Assembly (NCBI GenBank): GCA_050291725.1 | Contig: JBNKKH010000032.1 | Span: 1-64,000 of the forward strand | DNA: 64,000 nt | Reading direction: 5' to 3' | Origin: JAAGZL01 sp050291725 | GTDB taxonomy: Bacteria; Pseudomonadota; Gammaproteobacteria; Chromatiales; Chromatiaceae | Shown here: positions 54,003 through 63,991 of the stretch, piece by piece | Layout: each line of letters begins with the position of its first letter | Numbering within the stretch: the first letter of the stretch is position 1 | Program-made: the position numbers and the translations under genes | The notes under the pieces: generated by a model | What the model saw: only the letters and a program-made list of their open reading frames with translations | Database searches by the model: none | Told to the model about the DNA's origin: nothing

Positions 54003-56546
54003 ATGAATTTCAGACCAGCTCAATATCTTACTGATCTCTGGTCATCCACTAGAACCAGATTAAAAAATCGCCCAGACAGCGAGCATGAACAAGCAGGCGT
54101 TCGCATACTGATCACCATCATATCTGCCACCTGCCTACATATTATAGAAAGCACATATCAAACACCTTTAAACGCCTATTTAACTAATACTGATCTTTTC
54201 TACCTCATTCTCATTTATTCACTTACAATTTTTGCTGCAATAATAATCCATCCGCAGAAATCTGTATCTCGAAGAGTTATAGCTATAATTCTTGACCCAA
54301 CAGTCATAGGTATTTTTTTGTTCCTAGGCGGAGATATTCACGCACCGTGGTTTGGTGTATATCTATGGATAATATTTGGTAATGGCTTTCGCTATGGAGA
54401 GAAGTATCTGTACTTGTCTGCTACCGCGTCAATAATAAGCTTCTCTCTTGTATTGCTATTTACCCCTTTCTGGCAAGAAATACTGCTATTGGGAATTGGC
54501 CTACTTATAAGTTTATTTGTATTACCAGCTTATGTGGTAACCCTTATAAAACGCCTGCAAGAAGAGAAAGCCAAGGCAGAACAGGCAAACCAGGCTAAAA
54601 GTGAATTTCTAGCGCGCATGAGTCACGAAATACGAACACCATTAAATGGAATTATTGGAACAGGCGAACTACTTGAAGCCCGCAAACTTGACCGTGAAGA
54701 GAGAGAATATGTAGCTACTATTAAAAACTCCGGTGAAACACTTCTTAGACTAATTGAGGATGTATTAGATATTTCAAAAATAGAAGCTGGGAAAATGGTA
54801 TCAAAGTTGGTCACTTATGATCTATATGAGTTAATCGTCTCAACCAAAAACATCTTCTCACCTCAAGCAAAAAATAAAGGACTTACTTTATCCAGCAATA
54901 TTGACATAAGACTACCAATTATTGTGAAAGGAGACCCCACACATACACGCCAGATATTGATTAACCTTTTGGGCAACGCTATAAAGTTCACTGAATCAGG
55001 CAGCATTTCACTCAACTGCAAACTAATTAACACAAAAAAACCAGCGGTAAGATTTGAGGTAGTAGACACGGGCATAGGGATTAGCGAGGAACAACAAGAA
55101 ACAATCTTCGAAAAGTTCACCCAAGCTGACGAAGGAACAACAAGACGCTATGGTGGTAGCGGCCTAGGTACAGCCATCGCAAAACAACTGGTAGAGCTAA
55201 TGGGCGGGGAAATAGGCTTAATAAGCTCACCAGACCAAGGATCAACTTTTTGGTTTGAAATTCCCGTCAATATCGACAATACCATTGAACCATATGACAC
55301 AAATGAATTGGATTTTAGCGCTATTCACATCCTAAGAGTATCAGCTAATCAATCAAACCAGACTAATGCAACGAACCTGCTCAGCCAATGGCATGTACAA
55401 CTTATAGACACCACCTCATTCACTAACGCCAAAGAAATTTTAGATCAAACAGCAAACAATATTGACATCATTTTATTGGATGGAATAAGCGTAACAGAGG
55501 ACTTAGACGACGATTTAAACCTACTGACAAACACCATTAAAAACGAAGTTCTTATCATATACACTCAACCAGAACCGGATGACATGAAGCAACAGATGAA
55601 AAGCATGCATCCTATTTATACTCTACCAGAACCGATTGATAGTGAGTTGTTACACAACGCCCTATACCTAGCTCAAATCAACATACAAAACAAAGATCAC
55701 CCCTCATTTAATAAGACAATACCACCAGATACAAGACCACTAAAAATATTAGTGGTAGAAGACAATCCTATCAACCGACTGGTTATTGGACGGATACTTG
55801 AAAACATCGGACATAAACTAAAACTAGTCAATAACGGAGAGATAGCATTAGAAACGCTAGCTGCAGAAGACTTTGACCTTGTTATTGTAGACATGCATAT
55901 GCCTAAGCTAGGAGGTATTGACACATACAAAACCTATATCGCAAATAACCCCGACAAACATACTCCCTTTATAATGCTGACGGCCAACGCAACTACAGAA
56001 GCTCGTAAACAATGCGAAGATGCCGGAATCAAATACTTCCTGACAAAGCCAATTTCATCCACAAACCTAATACAGACCATAAACTCAGCCACATACAATA
56101 ACAAGACGCATGAGCAAGATAATACTCAAGGACAAGAGCCCAATGAACTCAGCAAAGCTAATCCAATAAATACCGAGGTATTGAATCGCGTAATAAACAT
56201 GGCTCCTGACAACGATTTTCTGAACCGGCTCTACCACAGCATGGACAACTATGGACAATCCATATTTGATGAAATGAATCAGGCCAAAACAGATGAAGAT
56301 CTACAGAGATTCAAGAGTCTAGCCCATGCACTAAAAGGCGCAACCATCAGTCTAGGAATGTCTGAACTTAGCCTATTATTAGAACAAGCAGAATCAATTA
56401 CCAGCGGAAAATTCAATAGCCAGGGGGCGAATTACATAGCCAAGTTATCAGAGACATTCAAGTCTGGAATGTTGCAAACAAGAAAAGAGTTCGAGAACAT
56501 TGCCCCACAAAGCAGCAACAATCACCTCAAAGAATATAATTTATAA
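54003..56546 (+). CDS. RpfC-like hybrid sensor kinase
   Basis: 847 residues: hydrophilic N-terminus (1-30) with RPDSEHEQAG, about five membrane helices (32-185), coiled linker, HisKA with MSHEIRTPLNG (His208), HATPase (GLGTAIAKQL), degenerate receiver (about 435-560), receiver with DMHMPK (intact Asp), and HPt with AHALKGA. The N-terminal DSEH and GNGFRYGEKYL match RpfC, the DSF-type fatty acid sensor of Xanthomonas. DSF synthase RpfF and regulator RpfG are not in this window. It ends overlapping the convergent AEC transporter gene by 20 bases. Confidence 0.85.
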   Translation: MNFRPAQYLTDLWSSTRTRLKNRPDSEHEQAGVRILITIISATCLHIIESTYQTPLNAYLTNTDLFYLILIYSLTIFAAIIIHPQKSVSRRVIAIILDPTVIGIFLFLGGDIHAPWFGVYLWIIFGNGFRYGEKYLYLSATASIISFSLVLLFTPFWQEILLLGIGLLISLFVLPAYVVTLIKRLQEEKAKAEQANQAKSEFLARMSHEIRTPLNGIIGTGELLEARKLDREEREYVATIKNSGETLLRLIEDVLDISKIEAGKMVSKLVTYDLYELIVSTKNIFSPQAKNKGLTLSSNIDIRLPIIVKGDPTHTRQILINLLGNAIKFTESGSISLNCKLINTKKPAVRFEVVDTGIGISEEQQETIFEKFTQADEGTTRRYGGSGLGTAIAKQLVELMGGEIGLISSPDQGSTFWFEIPVNIDNTIEPYDTNELDFSAIHILRVSANQSNQTNATNLLSQWHVQLIDTTSFTNAKEILDQTANNIDIILLDGISVTEDLDDDLNLLTNTIKNEVLIIYTQPEPDDMKQQMKSMHPIYTLPEPIDSELLHNALYLAQINIQNKDHPSFNKTIPPDTRPLKILVVEDNPINRLVIGRILENIGHKLKLVNNGEIALETLAAEDFDLVIVDMHMPKLGGIDTYKTYIANNPDKHTPFIMLTANATTEARKQCEDAGIKYFLTKPISSTNLIQTINSATYNNKTHEQDNTQGQEPNELSKANPINTEVLNRVINMAPDNDFLNRLYHSMDNYGQSIFDEMNQAKTDEDLQRFKSLAHALKGATISLGMSELSLLLEQAESITSGKFNSQGANYIAKLSETFKSGMLQTRKEFENIAPQSSNNHLKEYNL

Positions 56547-57435
56547 CCACAGGCATACACAACATAGCAATAAGTGTTTGCCCGGCAATAATCGCAGCCA
56601 TAACCTTAGAATCACCACCCAACTCTCTTGAGAGAATATAGGCCGATGAAGCAGTAGGCAGACTAGCCATAATTACAATAACCAATGTAGCAACGGGCGT
56701 CATATCAAATGCCCAACACAGCAGATAAGCCAGCAGTGGAGAAACAAATAACTTAATTACCGATGAAATAACGAGCGGCTTGACCGAATCACCAAATACA
56801 CTCAAATGCACACCAGCACCTACAGATAACAGGCCTAATGGCAGAGCTGTTGCACTTAACAACCCCAATACTGAAATAGACAAATCTGGCAGCACAAAAC
56901 CTAAATTATTCCAAAGAATGCCTAACATACACGTAAGAATAAGTGGATTAGTAGCAATATTCCTAGCCATAGACGTTCCGTTTATCTTCGCACCATCACT
57001 GGCAACAGCAAACACAGCAATACATAGCAAATTTACTGCAGGAATCATTATTCCTACTACAACAGCCGCAATTGCAATACCACTATCGCCTAACAATCCA
57101 TTAATAACAGCAAGCCCAACGTAGGTATTGAAGCGAATACCTCCCTGAAACAGAGAGGTAAAAACTGCCGCATCCATTTTGAGCAAATACCCAATCAGCA
57201 CTAGTAACAGACTAATAATAAGCAGCATTGCTAACAGCAACAAAACAAGCTGTAACAGCTGAACTTCTCCGGACAAATTAATTGTACTTAGCTTAAGAAA
57301 AAGCAGAGATGGAAGTAGAAGATAATAGGTAATACGCTCAGCGCCACGCCAGAAATCTGCGCCAGGAAACCTGACACGCTTAAGAAAAACACCAATAAGT
57401 ATTAGTGAAAAGACAGGTATTAGTGCGTCTAGCAT
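56527..57435 (-). CDS. AEC family transporter
   Basis: 302 residues with about ten membrane helices, in two five-helix halves as typical of the auxin efflux carrier family. Conserved segments include FSLILIGVFLKRV, RFNTYVGLAVINGLLG, NPLILTCMLGILWNN and LPTASSAYILSRELGGD. Bacterial members export or import small carboxylates such as malate; substrate is unknown here. It overlaps the RpfC-like gene by 20 bases at the 3' end. Confidence 0.85.
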   Translation of the reverse strand: MLDALIPVFSLILIGVFLKRVRFPGADFWRGAERITYYLLLPSLLFLKLSTINLSGEVQLLQLVLLLLAMLLIISLLLVLIGYLLKMDAAVFTSLFQGGIRFNTYVGLAVINGLLGDSGIAIAAVVVGIMIPAVNLLCIAVFAVASDGAKINGTSMARNIATNPLILTCMLGILWNNLGFVLPDLSISVLGLLSATALPLGLLSVGAGVHLSVFGDSVKPLVISSVIKLFVSPLLAYLLCWAFDMTPVATLVIVIMASLPTASSAYILSRELGGDSKVMAAIIAGQTLIAMLCMPVVINYIL

Positions 57436-57487
57436 TTAGAGTTATATCCACTCATCAAGAGCAAGTGAAATTCATGTATAGCAGCCA

Positions 57488-59287
57488 CTACTCCTCATGC
57501 TTATGCAAAACAGTCTTGGCCATACGCTTAGAAAAGTAGTATATGCGCTTTAGTTTCTCAAGAATATCCATCTCGATAGTATATGCCGGAATTCTATTTG
57601 GCTCATCCACAACCAAACGTTGAGCTTGATGCAATGCTGCGGAATCTGCCAACCCAGCAATCTCATCCTTCATGTCGATAACTTTTTGCGCCACTTCTCT
57701 ATTGCTCTGTGAAACAGCCTGTACAGCCAATGCAACCGAACTGGTTACTACCTTATGAAAATTAGTAATTATCTCTCGGGTTGAGTTACTTATTGATACA
57801 CCAGAACTAATACGCTGATTACCCAGCACAACCAAATTTGTCTCAACTATATCTCCAACATTTTCCAAGTCTGAAACAGCCTCCATTAGCTTGAGGAATT
57901 CACCTGTCTGTACATCAGTCATGCTATGCTTACCGATCTTTCCCATATACTCAACTATTTGCTCATAGAGATAATCCACTTCATCATCAAGTTTGTGAAT
58001 AGATGCAAGCGTAGTCTTGTTACCAGAAAACATGGCGGGCAATATCTGCTGAAGCATAACATCGACCTGCTCGCCCATATGCAGAGTCTCTAGCCGTACC
58101 CTATCCAAAGCCAGTGATGGCGTAGACAAGAGCTCTTCATCTAAATATTTGGAGCGCGTAATCATGCCCTCCTCTTCCAGAGATCTATCTGGAATCAACC
58201 ACTCCACCAAACGCCCAATTTGCGCAGTAAACCAAATAAAAATCAGAGTATTGGAAATATTAAAGACCGTATGGGCATTCGCGATCTGACGCGGAGTCTC
58301 CGCACCCAGACGGTCAATGCCAGTTAGTTCTGGATGAGATGGTGAGAACCAAATTACAAACTCCGCCAGATAAGGAATGAATGCAACCCACAACAGAACA
58401 CCGCCAATATTAAACATCACATGCACCAAGGCCGCTCTTAATGCCTCTTTTGGCTTACCTATAGAAGCGAGCATTGCGGTAATGCAGGTTCCGATATTGG
58501 CCCCAAACGCCAACGCTATTCCAGCAGGGAGTGAAATAAGCCCCTGGCTAGCCATTACGATAACAATACCTGTGGTAGCCGATGATGATTGAACGAGACC
58601 GGTAAATACAGCAGCAACCATAATACCAATCAACGGATTCTCCATATGAATCATAAAATCGAGAAACGGTTGATAGGTACGCAGCGGACTCATCGCGTCA
58701 CTCATCACGCTCATGCCAAAAAAGACCATTCCGAGACCCATAAGCATAGAGCCGTAATGACGAATCTTCTCTTCTTTGGACAAAAACAGCATACTAAAGC
58801 CAACGCCGATCATCAGCATAGCCGCCTTGGTAACCTTAAATGCAACAATCTGTGCAGTTACGGTGGTACCTATATTGGCACCCATTATTATGCCTATGGA
58901 TTGAGACATAGACATGAGGCCTGCAGTAATAAATCCTACTACCAAAACTGTGGTTACCGATGAGGACTGAATTACAGCCGTAACGAAAGCTCCGGTAGCT
59001 GCACCTGCGAATCGATTTGCTGTAAGCTTAGCCAGAATCGATTTCATGCGTTCGCCAGCCACTGCTTTCAGAGCTTCTGCCATTTGCTCCATCCCAAATA
59101 GAAACAGAGCAAGGCCGCCAAACATCTGCATAGCCATTAAGCCCCACTCCATCTCATTGGAACTACCATCAGCCGCATATATCGGAGTTACAATTAATAG
59201 GAATAACGAACCAAAAAGCAGTGCCAATGTTGCTCGAAAATCTAACTTACCAGTACTTCCCAAGATGGTTCTGAGCATACTATTCAC
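57488..59287 (-). CDS. Na/Pi cotransporter with PhoU domain
   Basis: 599 residues: N-terminal signal-like segment (1-38), then two Na/Pi cotransporter repeats with QSSSVTTVLVVGFI and QSSSATTGIVIVMA (the QSSS motifs), and a C-terminal PhoU-like helical domain (about 380-590). It imports or exports phosphate with Na+. The signal-like N-terminus (IVTPIYAADG) is longer than usual. It is followed, five bases before on the minus strand, by the universal stress protein gene, which is upstream in transcription. Confidence 0.9.
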   Translation of the reverse strand: MNSMLRTILGSTGKLDFRATLALLFGSLFLLIVTPIYAADGSSNEMEWGLMAMQMFGGLALFLFGMEQMAEALKAVAGERMKSILAKLTANRFAGAATGAFVTAVIQSSSVTTVLVVGFITAGLMSMSQSIGIIMGANIGTTVTAQIVAFKVTKAAMLMIGVGFSMLFLSKEEKIRHYGSMLMGLGMVFFGMSVMSDAMSPLRTYQPFLDFMIHMENPLIGIMVAAVFTGLVQSSSATTGIVIVMASQGLISLPAGIALAFGANIGTCITAMLASIGKPKEALRAALVHVMFNIGGVLLWVAFIPYLAEFVIWFSPSHPELTGIDRLGAETPRQIANAHTVFNISNTLIFIWFTAQIGRLVEWLIPDRSLEEEGMITRSKYLDEELLSTPSLALDRVRLETLHMGEQVDVMLQQILPAMFSGNKTTLASIHKLDDEVDYLYEQIVEYMGKIGKHSMTDVQTGEFLKLMEAVSDLENVGDIVETNLVVLGNQRISSGVSISNSTREIITNFHKVVTSSVALAVQAVSQSNREVAQKVIDMKDEIAGLADSAALHQAQRLVVDEPNRIPAYTIEMDILEKLKRIYYFSKRMAKTVLHKHEE

Positions 59288-59292
59288 CCGAT

Positions 59293-59766
59293 TTATTGTT
59301 TTTCTGATTTTACAATGGCAACCGTTACCGGACTCTGGCGCACCACCTGCTCAGCCTTGGAGCCAAGAAGCATATGTTTAAGCCCAGTCCTGCCCAGACT
59401 ACCCATAACTACCATTGATGCATTAATTTTCTCTCTCACCTGCAGGATCCTGGTAACCGGGATACCCTTAACCATCATTTTTTTAACTTTTTTGAGGGTT
59501 TTATTATCAGAGTGCTTCTGCTTAATTTCTGTTATGAACTTCATAAACATTTCATCAGCAATATCCTCAACCCGCACCAACTGCTTCTTCTTGGCAATGC
59601 GTGAATAGTAACTAGGCATATCTCCTGGATCATGCACCACATGCAGAGCCACTATAGGCTGCTTACTACACTCTGCAAACTCACATGCCTTAAGTAGAGC
59701 TGCCTCTGAATGCTCAGAGAAGTCTACCGGCACCAGGATTGGCATCTTATTAGATTTTGCACCCAT
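59293..59766 (-). CDS. Universal stress protein
   Basis: 157 residues of the UspA family. PVDFSEHSEAALLKA, VMGSLGRTGLKHMLLGSKAEQVVRQSP and VTVAIVK are the typical blocks; G-x2-G-x9-G-S of the ATP-binding group is visible in SLGRTGLKHMLLGS. It is encoded just upstream of the Na/Pi transporter gene on the same strand, so the two may be cotranscribed. Confidence 0.92.
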   Translation of the reverse strand: MGAKSNKMPILVPVDFSEHSEAALLKACEFAECSKQPIVALHVVHDPGDMPSYYSRIAKKKQLVRVEDIADEMFMKFITEIKQKHSDNKTLKKVKKMMVKGIPVTRILQVREKINASMVVMGSLGRTGLKHMLLGSKAEQVVRQSPVTVAIVKSEKQ

Positions 59767-59868
59767 CTTTTACTCCCGGATTTTTATTGGAGCCCCTACT
59801 AAAGATAGCGCAATTAGAATTATTTACTAAAAATAATCATATTGTTTATATTTGGTGGGACAAAAGCA

Positions 59869-61128
59869 CTAGCAACGCTCTACTCTGACTTTAATAACTG
59901 CTCTTGAGTCAGCTTCAAGAACAGTCAACCTATAGCCCTGTTCTTCTATGAAGTCACCTTCCACTGGGATATTGCGGACCCGACTAACAATGAGGCCGCC
60001 AATGGTATGCGCCTCTTCCACAGGAAAGTGCACATGTAAAATATCGTTCACTTCAGAAATCGGAGTGCGCCCACTCATCAAGTGTGAATTCTCACTCTCA
60101 TGCTCAATATAGACCTTGCGTTTGGGGTGATACTCATCAAAGTCATACCCAACATCAATCTCACCCACCACCTCTTCAAACACATCCTCCATGGTAAGGA
60201 TACCTACCGCAGAACCAAACTCATCCACCACAATAGCCATATGGTCTTTTCTGGCCTGAAGCTGTGGCAGCGCTCTATCTAATGTCTGCTTAGGAGACAG
60301 ATATAAAGCAGGGCTTACATAATCAGATACAGGTCTATCCATGATATCTGGCTGCATCAGATCCCAGGTGTTTAAGGTAAGCACTCCCTTAACATTGGTA
60401 ATATTCCCACTGTATACAGGCAGTCGGTTATAGCCATGAGCCATCACCCTGCGCACCGCCTCGTCCATTGCGCGAATCTCGTTGAGACCGACCACATCTG
60501 CCAGAGGAATCATCGCTTCGCCCACTGTGGTATCGGCAAACCGGATAATACGACGTATACGCTTACGATCTATTGTAGATGGCGATGCCGCAGTTTCGGT
60601 AATATCCAACAAAACGCGCAGCTCCTCACGTGTTATAAACATGTTTTGCGGCTCTGCACCTCCACCAACAATACGGGTGGCAAAGCGAGCCACACGACTG
60701 AAGATAAAGATTATTGGATAGAACAGGTAGGAGAAGAAGCGCAGAATATTAATTATTCTGGAAACTAGGCTATCAGCATTCTGCTGAAATACACTCTTCG
60801 GCACCACCTCACCGATTATCAGCAATATCGGTGTTAAAACCAGAATGGAGATCAAATCACCGGTCACGCCGAACAGATCTATAAAAATCAGAGCGCCGAG
60901 GGTGGAAATGATTACCGTAGCCAGATTGGTGCCAACCAGAGTGGTACCTAATATAACATCTGGTTTTTTAAACAGCTTCAATACTGTCCTGGCGCCACGA
61001 TCACCTAACTTAGCCTTATGGCGCAGCTTCAGCTTATCGGAGTTCACCATGGCAATCTCTGAGCCAGAGAAGAACCCTTTAAGAATAAGGAAGAAAACTA
61101 TCAGGAGCAGTTCAAGTATCCAATCCAT
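59869..61128 (-). CDS. DUF21-CBS-CorC_HlyC family membrane protein (second of two)
   Basis: 419 residues: DUF21 membrane region (about 1-150, four helices, GSEIAMVNSDK), CBS pair (about 190-320), and CorC_HlyC C-terminal domain (about 330-419). Such proteins take part in Mg2+ or Co2+ efflux and membrane homeostasis. It overlaps the preceding related gene by 17 bases, showing a tandem duplication of an ancestral gene. Confidence 0.9.
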   Translation of the reverse strand: MDWILELLLIVFFLILKGFFSGSEIAMVNSDKLKLRHKAKLGDRGARTVLKLFKKPDVILGTTLVGTNLATVIISTLGALIFIDLFGVTGDLISILVLTPILLIIGEVVPKSVFQQNADSLVSRIINILRFFSYLFYPIIFIFSRVARFATRIVGGGAEPQNMFITREELRVLLDITETAASPSTIDRKRIRRIIRFADTTVGEAMIPLADVVGLNEIRAMDEAVRRVMAHGYNRLPVYSGNITNVKGVLTLNTWDLMQPDIMDRPVSDYVSPALYLSPKQTLDRALPQLQARKDHMAIVVDEFGSAVGILTMEDVFEEVVGEIDVGYDFDEYHPKRKVYIEHESENSHLMSGRTPISEVNDILHVHFPVEEAHTIGGLIVSRVRNIPVEGDFIEEQGYRLTVLEADSRAVIKVRVERC

Positions 61129-62533
61129 CTCTACTCTCCTTCTGCTCCGTATCTGCTGCGCTATCTGTTAATTTATCTTCGTTCTCACCTTCATCCTCAA
61201 TAGCACTCTCTAGTTGCGGCTTTCCTTCAGACAACTTACACACCCGCACCTGACTGATTCTTAACCCTGTTATCTCCTTAGCAGTAAATTCGTACCCCTC
61301 GTAAAGCACCTTGTCACCTTCCGCTGGCATCCGGTCAAACAACCTAAAGGCAACCCCGCCAATGGTTGCCATCACCGAATCGTCAATATCAAAATTGGTG
61401 AGATTATAGAAGTCGGCCAGACGCATTTCACCAGGCACTGTATAGCTATTTTCATCATCTTCCTGATAATACTCCTGACCCTCCATGCGTCCGGAAATCT
61501 CACCAAAAATAAAGGTAAGCACATCCTTCATGGTAACTATACCCAGTACCTCTCCGTACTCACCCAAGATAATAGCTGCGCGGGTATTGTGCTCCTGAAA
61601 GTAGTCAAACATCTCATCCACCTTCTTGGTGGGCGGAACAAAATGAGCTGGCTTGATAATCTGCTCAAGAGTGACATCCTGCATATCACCGCCTGCCCTG
61701 GTCAGTTTCAGTATGGTCTCTGAATGCACAAAGCCGATCACGTTATCCCAGTTGCCTTGGTATACCGGCACCCTGGGGTGGCACAGGTTACGGAACTGAT
61801 CTATCAGTTCCGGCACGGGCAAACTGGCATTTAAATAACGGATTCTGGGGCTAGGTGTCATGATACGGTAGATATCTGTCTCCGAAGCCTCCAACAGATT
61901 ATCAATCAGAACACGTTCAGTGGCGTCGATAATTCCGGTCTCTTCCCCCTCTTCGAGCAGGGTACGCAACTCATCCGGCTGCAGGATATTCTCACGACTA
62001 ACCTCGTCCCCCACAATAAGGGTTGTGATCCTGTCAGACACCGACCTTACCACTTCACGTAGAGGCGTAATAAAGGTTATCCAGCGCGGAAGTATGCGCG
62101 CGGTAATACGGGTTGCGAACTTGATAGGGAAACTAACCGCAATGGTCTTGGGAGTGACCTCACCTATCAGGAGCAGCATCGGAACCATAATAAGAATATT
62201 GATCCATCCCACATCAGCCCCATCAAACAGTAGCAGCAGGATAGCTGTCATATTCACCGCCGAGGCTATATTAACCAGCTCATTTCCGCAGAGTATGGAG
62301 ATAATCAAGCGCCGCGGCTCATCCAACATTGCATGGATATGCTCCGAGCGCTGGCCACGCTCATGGCGCAGTTTCTGTAGATCAATGCGACTTAGGGAAA
62401 AAAGTGCGGTTTCAGAACCAGAAAAAACAGCAGACATGACTAGCAACATGACCTGCAATAAGCCGCGCAGGACCAACTCCCAGTCTATAGAACTGAGTTG
62501 GAGTGATTCAAAAATGGCTTTCAGTTCATCCAT
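61112..62533 (-). CDS. DUF21-CBS-CorC_HlyC family membrane protein (first of two)
   Basis: 473 residues with the same order: DUF21 (about 20-195, GSETALFSLSRIDL), CBS pair (about 205-335), CorC_HlyC (about 350-440), plus an acidic C-terminal tail (about 440-473). The pair overlaps by 17 bases, so translation of the second is coupled to the first. The acidic tail is not found in the second copy. Function as metal-related transporter or regulator is inferred from the family. Confidence 0.9.
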   Translation of the reverse strand: MDELKAIFESLQLSSIDWELVLRGLLQVMLLVMSAVFSGSETALFSLSRIDLQKLRHERGQRSEHIHAMLDEPRRLIISILCGNELVNIASAVNMTAILLLLFDGADVGWINILIMVPMLLLIGEVTPKTIAVSFPIKFATRITARILPRWITFITPLREVVRSVSDRITTLIVGDEVSRENILQPDELRTLLEEGEETGIIDATERVLIDNLLEASETDIYRIMTPSPRIRYLNASLPVPELIDQFRNLCHPRVPVYQGNWDNVIGFVHSETILKLTRAGGDMQDVTLEQIIKPAHFVPPTKKVDEMFDYFQEHNTRAAIILGEYGEVLGIVTMKDVLTFIFGEISGRMEGQEYYQEDDENSYTVPGEMRLADFYNLTNFDIDDSVMATIGGVAFRLFDRMPAEGDKVLYEGYEFTAKEITGLRISQVRVCKLSEGKPQLESAIEDEGENEDKLTDSAADTEQKESRDGLDT

Positions 62534-62804
62534 TTGATTTATCCAAATCAGGCTTAGTTGTTATTTTGGAGCCTCTGTTGACCCCATGGAAGAACTCTTG
62601 GCATTCGCCAGGTTATGCTGCAGGTTCTTGCGGCGTAACTTTACACCTTTTTTACCTGCAATCACACCATATTACATTACATATCTCATCTAATACAGCA
62701 ACTATAGACCATTAACCGCCCAAAAAGATGAAAACAGTGGTATTTTGGCCTATGATTTGCATTATAGAGATATAACAGCCAAAAACGTCAATTTACTGGC
62801 TTCA

Positions 62805-63185
62805 ATGGGAGATACAGCAGTGGTAGCACCAATTTCTAATGACAAAATCCTGCCGTCAGATAGCAACAGCGGCCCTGTTTCTGGGAAAAAAAGAGCTGAT
62901 CAAGAGTCCACGGGCCTGAAGACAGCTAACAGTGGTGTACTCCATCAGGATGAAGCTAGCGTAGAGACTGACTCAGTGGACGTTGAACGGGCAAACCAGG
63001 TATATAGCCAGTCTACGGCCAATCCAACCTCTGGTGAGAATAGAATTACCAACCCTGAACAAGCAAAATCCTTGGCGGCTGAAATACGCACCCAGATAGA
63101 AACAAACGCCCAACTGGCCTTAACAGCCCAAACAGGTGCAGCATCAAACAGTCTGCCAGCGCTATTGGAAGCAGCGCCAGTTTAA
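62805..63185 (+). CDS. Hypothetical protein
   Basis: 126 residues from ATG 62805; a TTG at 62745 gives 146. It is hydrophilic, Ser/Asn/Ala-rich and acidic, with no signal peptide or membrane segment. The C-terminal NPEQAKSLAAEIRTQIETNAQLALTAQTG looks helical and resembles short tails of conserved small gammaproteobacterial proteins. No clear ribosome site. Family not recognised. Confidence 0.45.
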   Translation: MGDTAVVAPISNDKILPSDSNSGPVSGKKRADQESTGLKTANSGVLHQDEASVETDSVDVERANQVYSQSTANPTSGENRITNPEQAKSLAAEIRTQIETNAQLALTAQTGAASNSLPALLEAAPV

Positions 63186-63246
63186 TTACAATAGCGCATA
63201 AGCTGCCCCCTTGTGCCACAACCAACACGACCCTATATATAATTAA

Positions 63247-63906
63247 ATGCGGTCTTCCCATTTAACAAGATTATCCAGTGCTATCTGCTGCCTACTAATG
63301 GTTGTCATCATTGCTGGCTGCGCTGACCCCGACCGCCCCACCATTGGATTTCACCTAGCCCTACAGCGAGGGGATATTGATCAGATCGAGCGACACATAT
63401 TCTGGGGTGTAGACATAAACAAGGCAGGGCCTAATGGTCAGAAGCCACTGCATGTCGCAGCAGAAAATGGCCTTTTTATTGTAACCGAGCTACTGCTGAA
63501 ACATGGTGCAAAGATCAATAGCAGAGACAGCAAAGGAAATACCCCCCTCCATACCGCCATTATGTTTGGCCGCACCCAGATAGCAGAACTTCTTATCCAG
63601 AGCGGCGCAGATTTCAGCCCCAACAAGCTGCTAGAGGATATGGTAAACAACAGTGTCACTGATCGCGATGTAATAAGGCTGCTCCTAAGGAGTGGAGCTG
63701 ACATAAACCACATATCAGATCAGGGCAACACACCTCTACTGGATGCAGTCAAACAGGGCAACAGGGTGTTGGTAAAACTTCTAATCACCAACGGAGCTGA
63801 TGTAAACAGACCTGGAAGATCTGGCCAAACACCGCTGCAGCTAGCCAAACAGCTAAAAGACGGCTTCATTATCCGCTTATTGCTAAAAAACGGAGCCAAT
63901 CCGTGA
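63247..63906 (+). CDS. Ankyrin repeat lipoprotein
   Basis: 219 residues. The signal peptide ends in IIAGC (Cys26), a lipobox. The mature part has five or six ankyrin repeats (about 35-215), with consensus parts such as GQKPLHVAAENGLFIVTELLLKHGA and GNTPLHTAIMFGRTQIAELL. It is a membrane-anchored periplasmic protein likely to bind other proteins. Partner unknown. Confidence 0.88.
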   Translation: MRSSHLTRLSSAICCLLMVVIIAGCADPDRPTIGFHLALQRGDIDQIERHIFWGVDINKAGPNGQKPLHVAAENGLFIVTELLLKHGAKINSRDSKGNTPLHTAIMFGRTQIAELLIQSGADFSPNKLLEDMVNNSVTDRDVIRLLLRSGADINHISDQGNTPLLDAVKQGNRVLVKLLITNGADVNRPGRSGQTPLQLAKQLKDGFIIRLLLKNGANP

Positions 63907-63991
63907 CCTGCACCTAATGTTCTGGTAAGTTCCATCCCAAATAGTTGTGGGGCACACCCCCGAATCAAAGATAAAGAAAGGAAAAACAGAT

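Noticed and set aside
58589..58963. Reading frame of 124 codons opposite the Na/Pi transporter gene
   Set aside because: It is a shadow of a well-supported gene on the other strand, His/Asn-rich with no recognisable domain.
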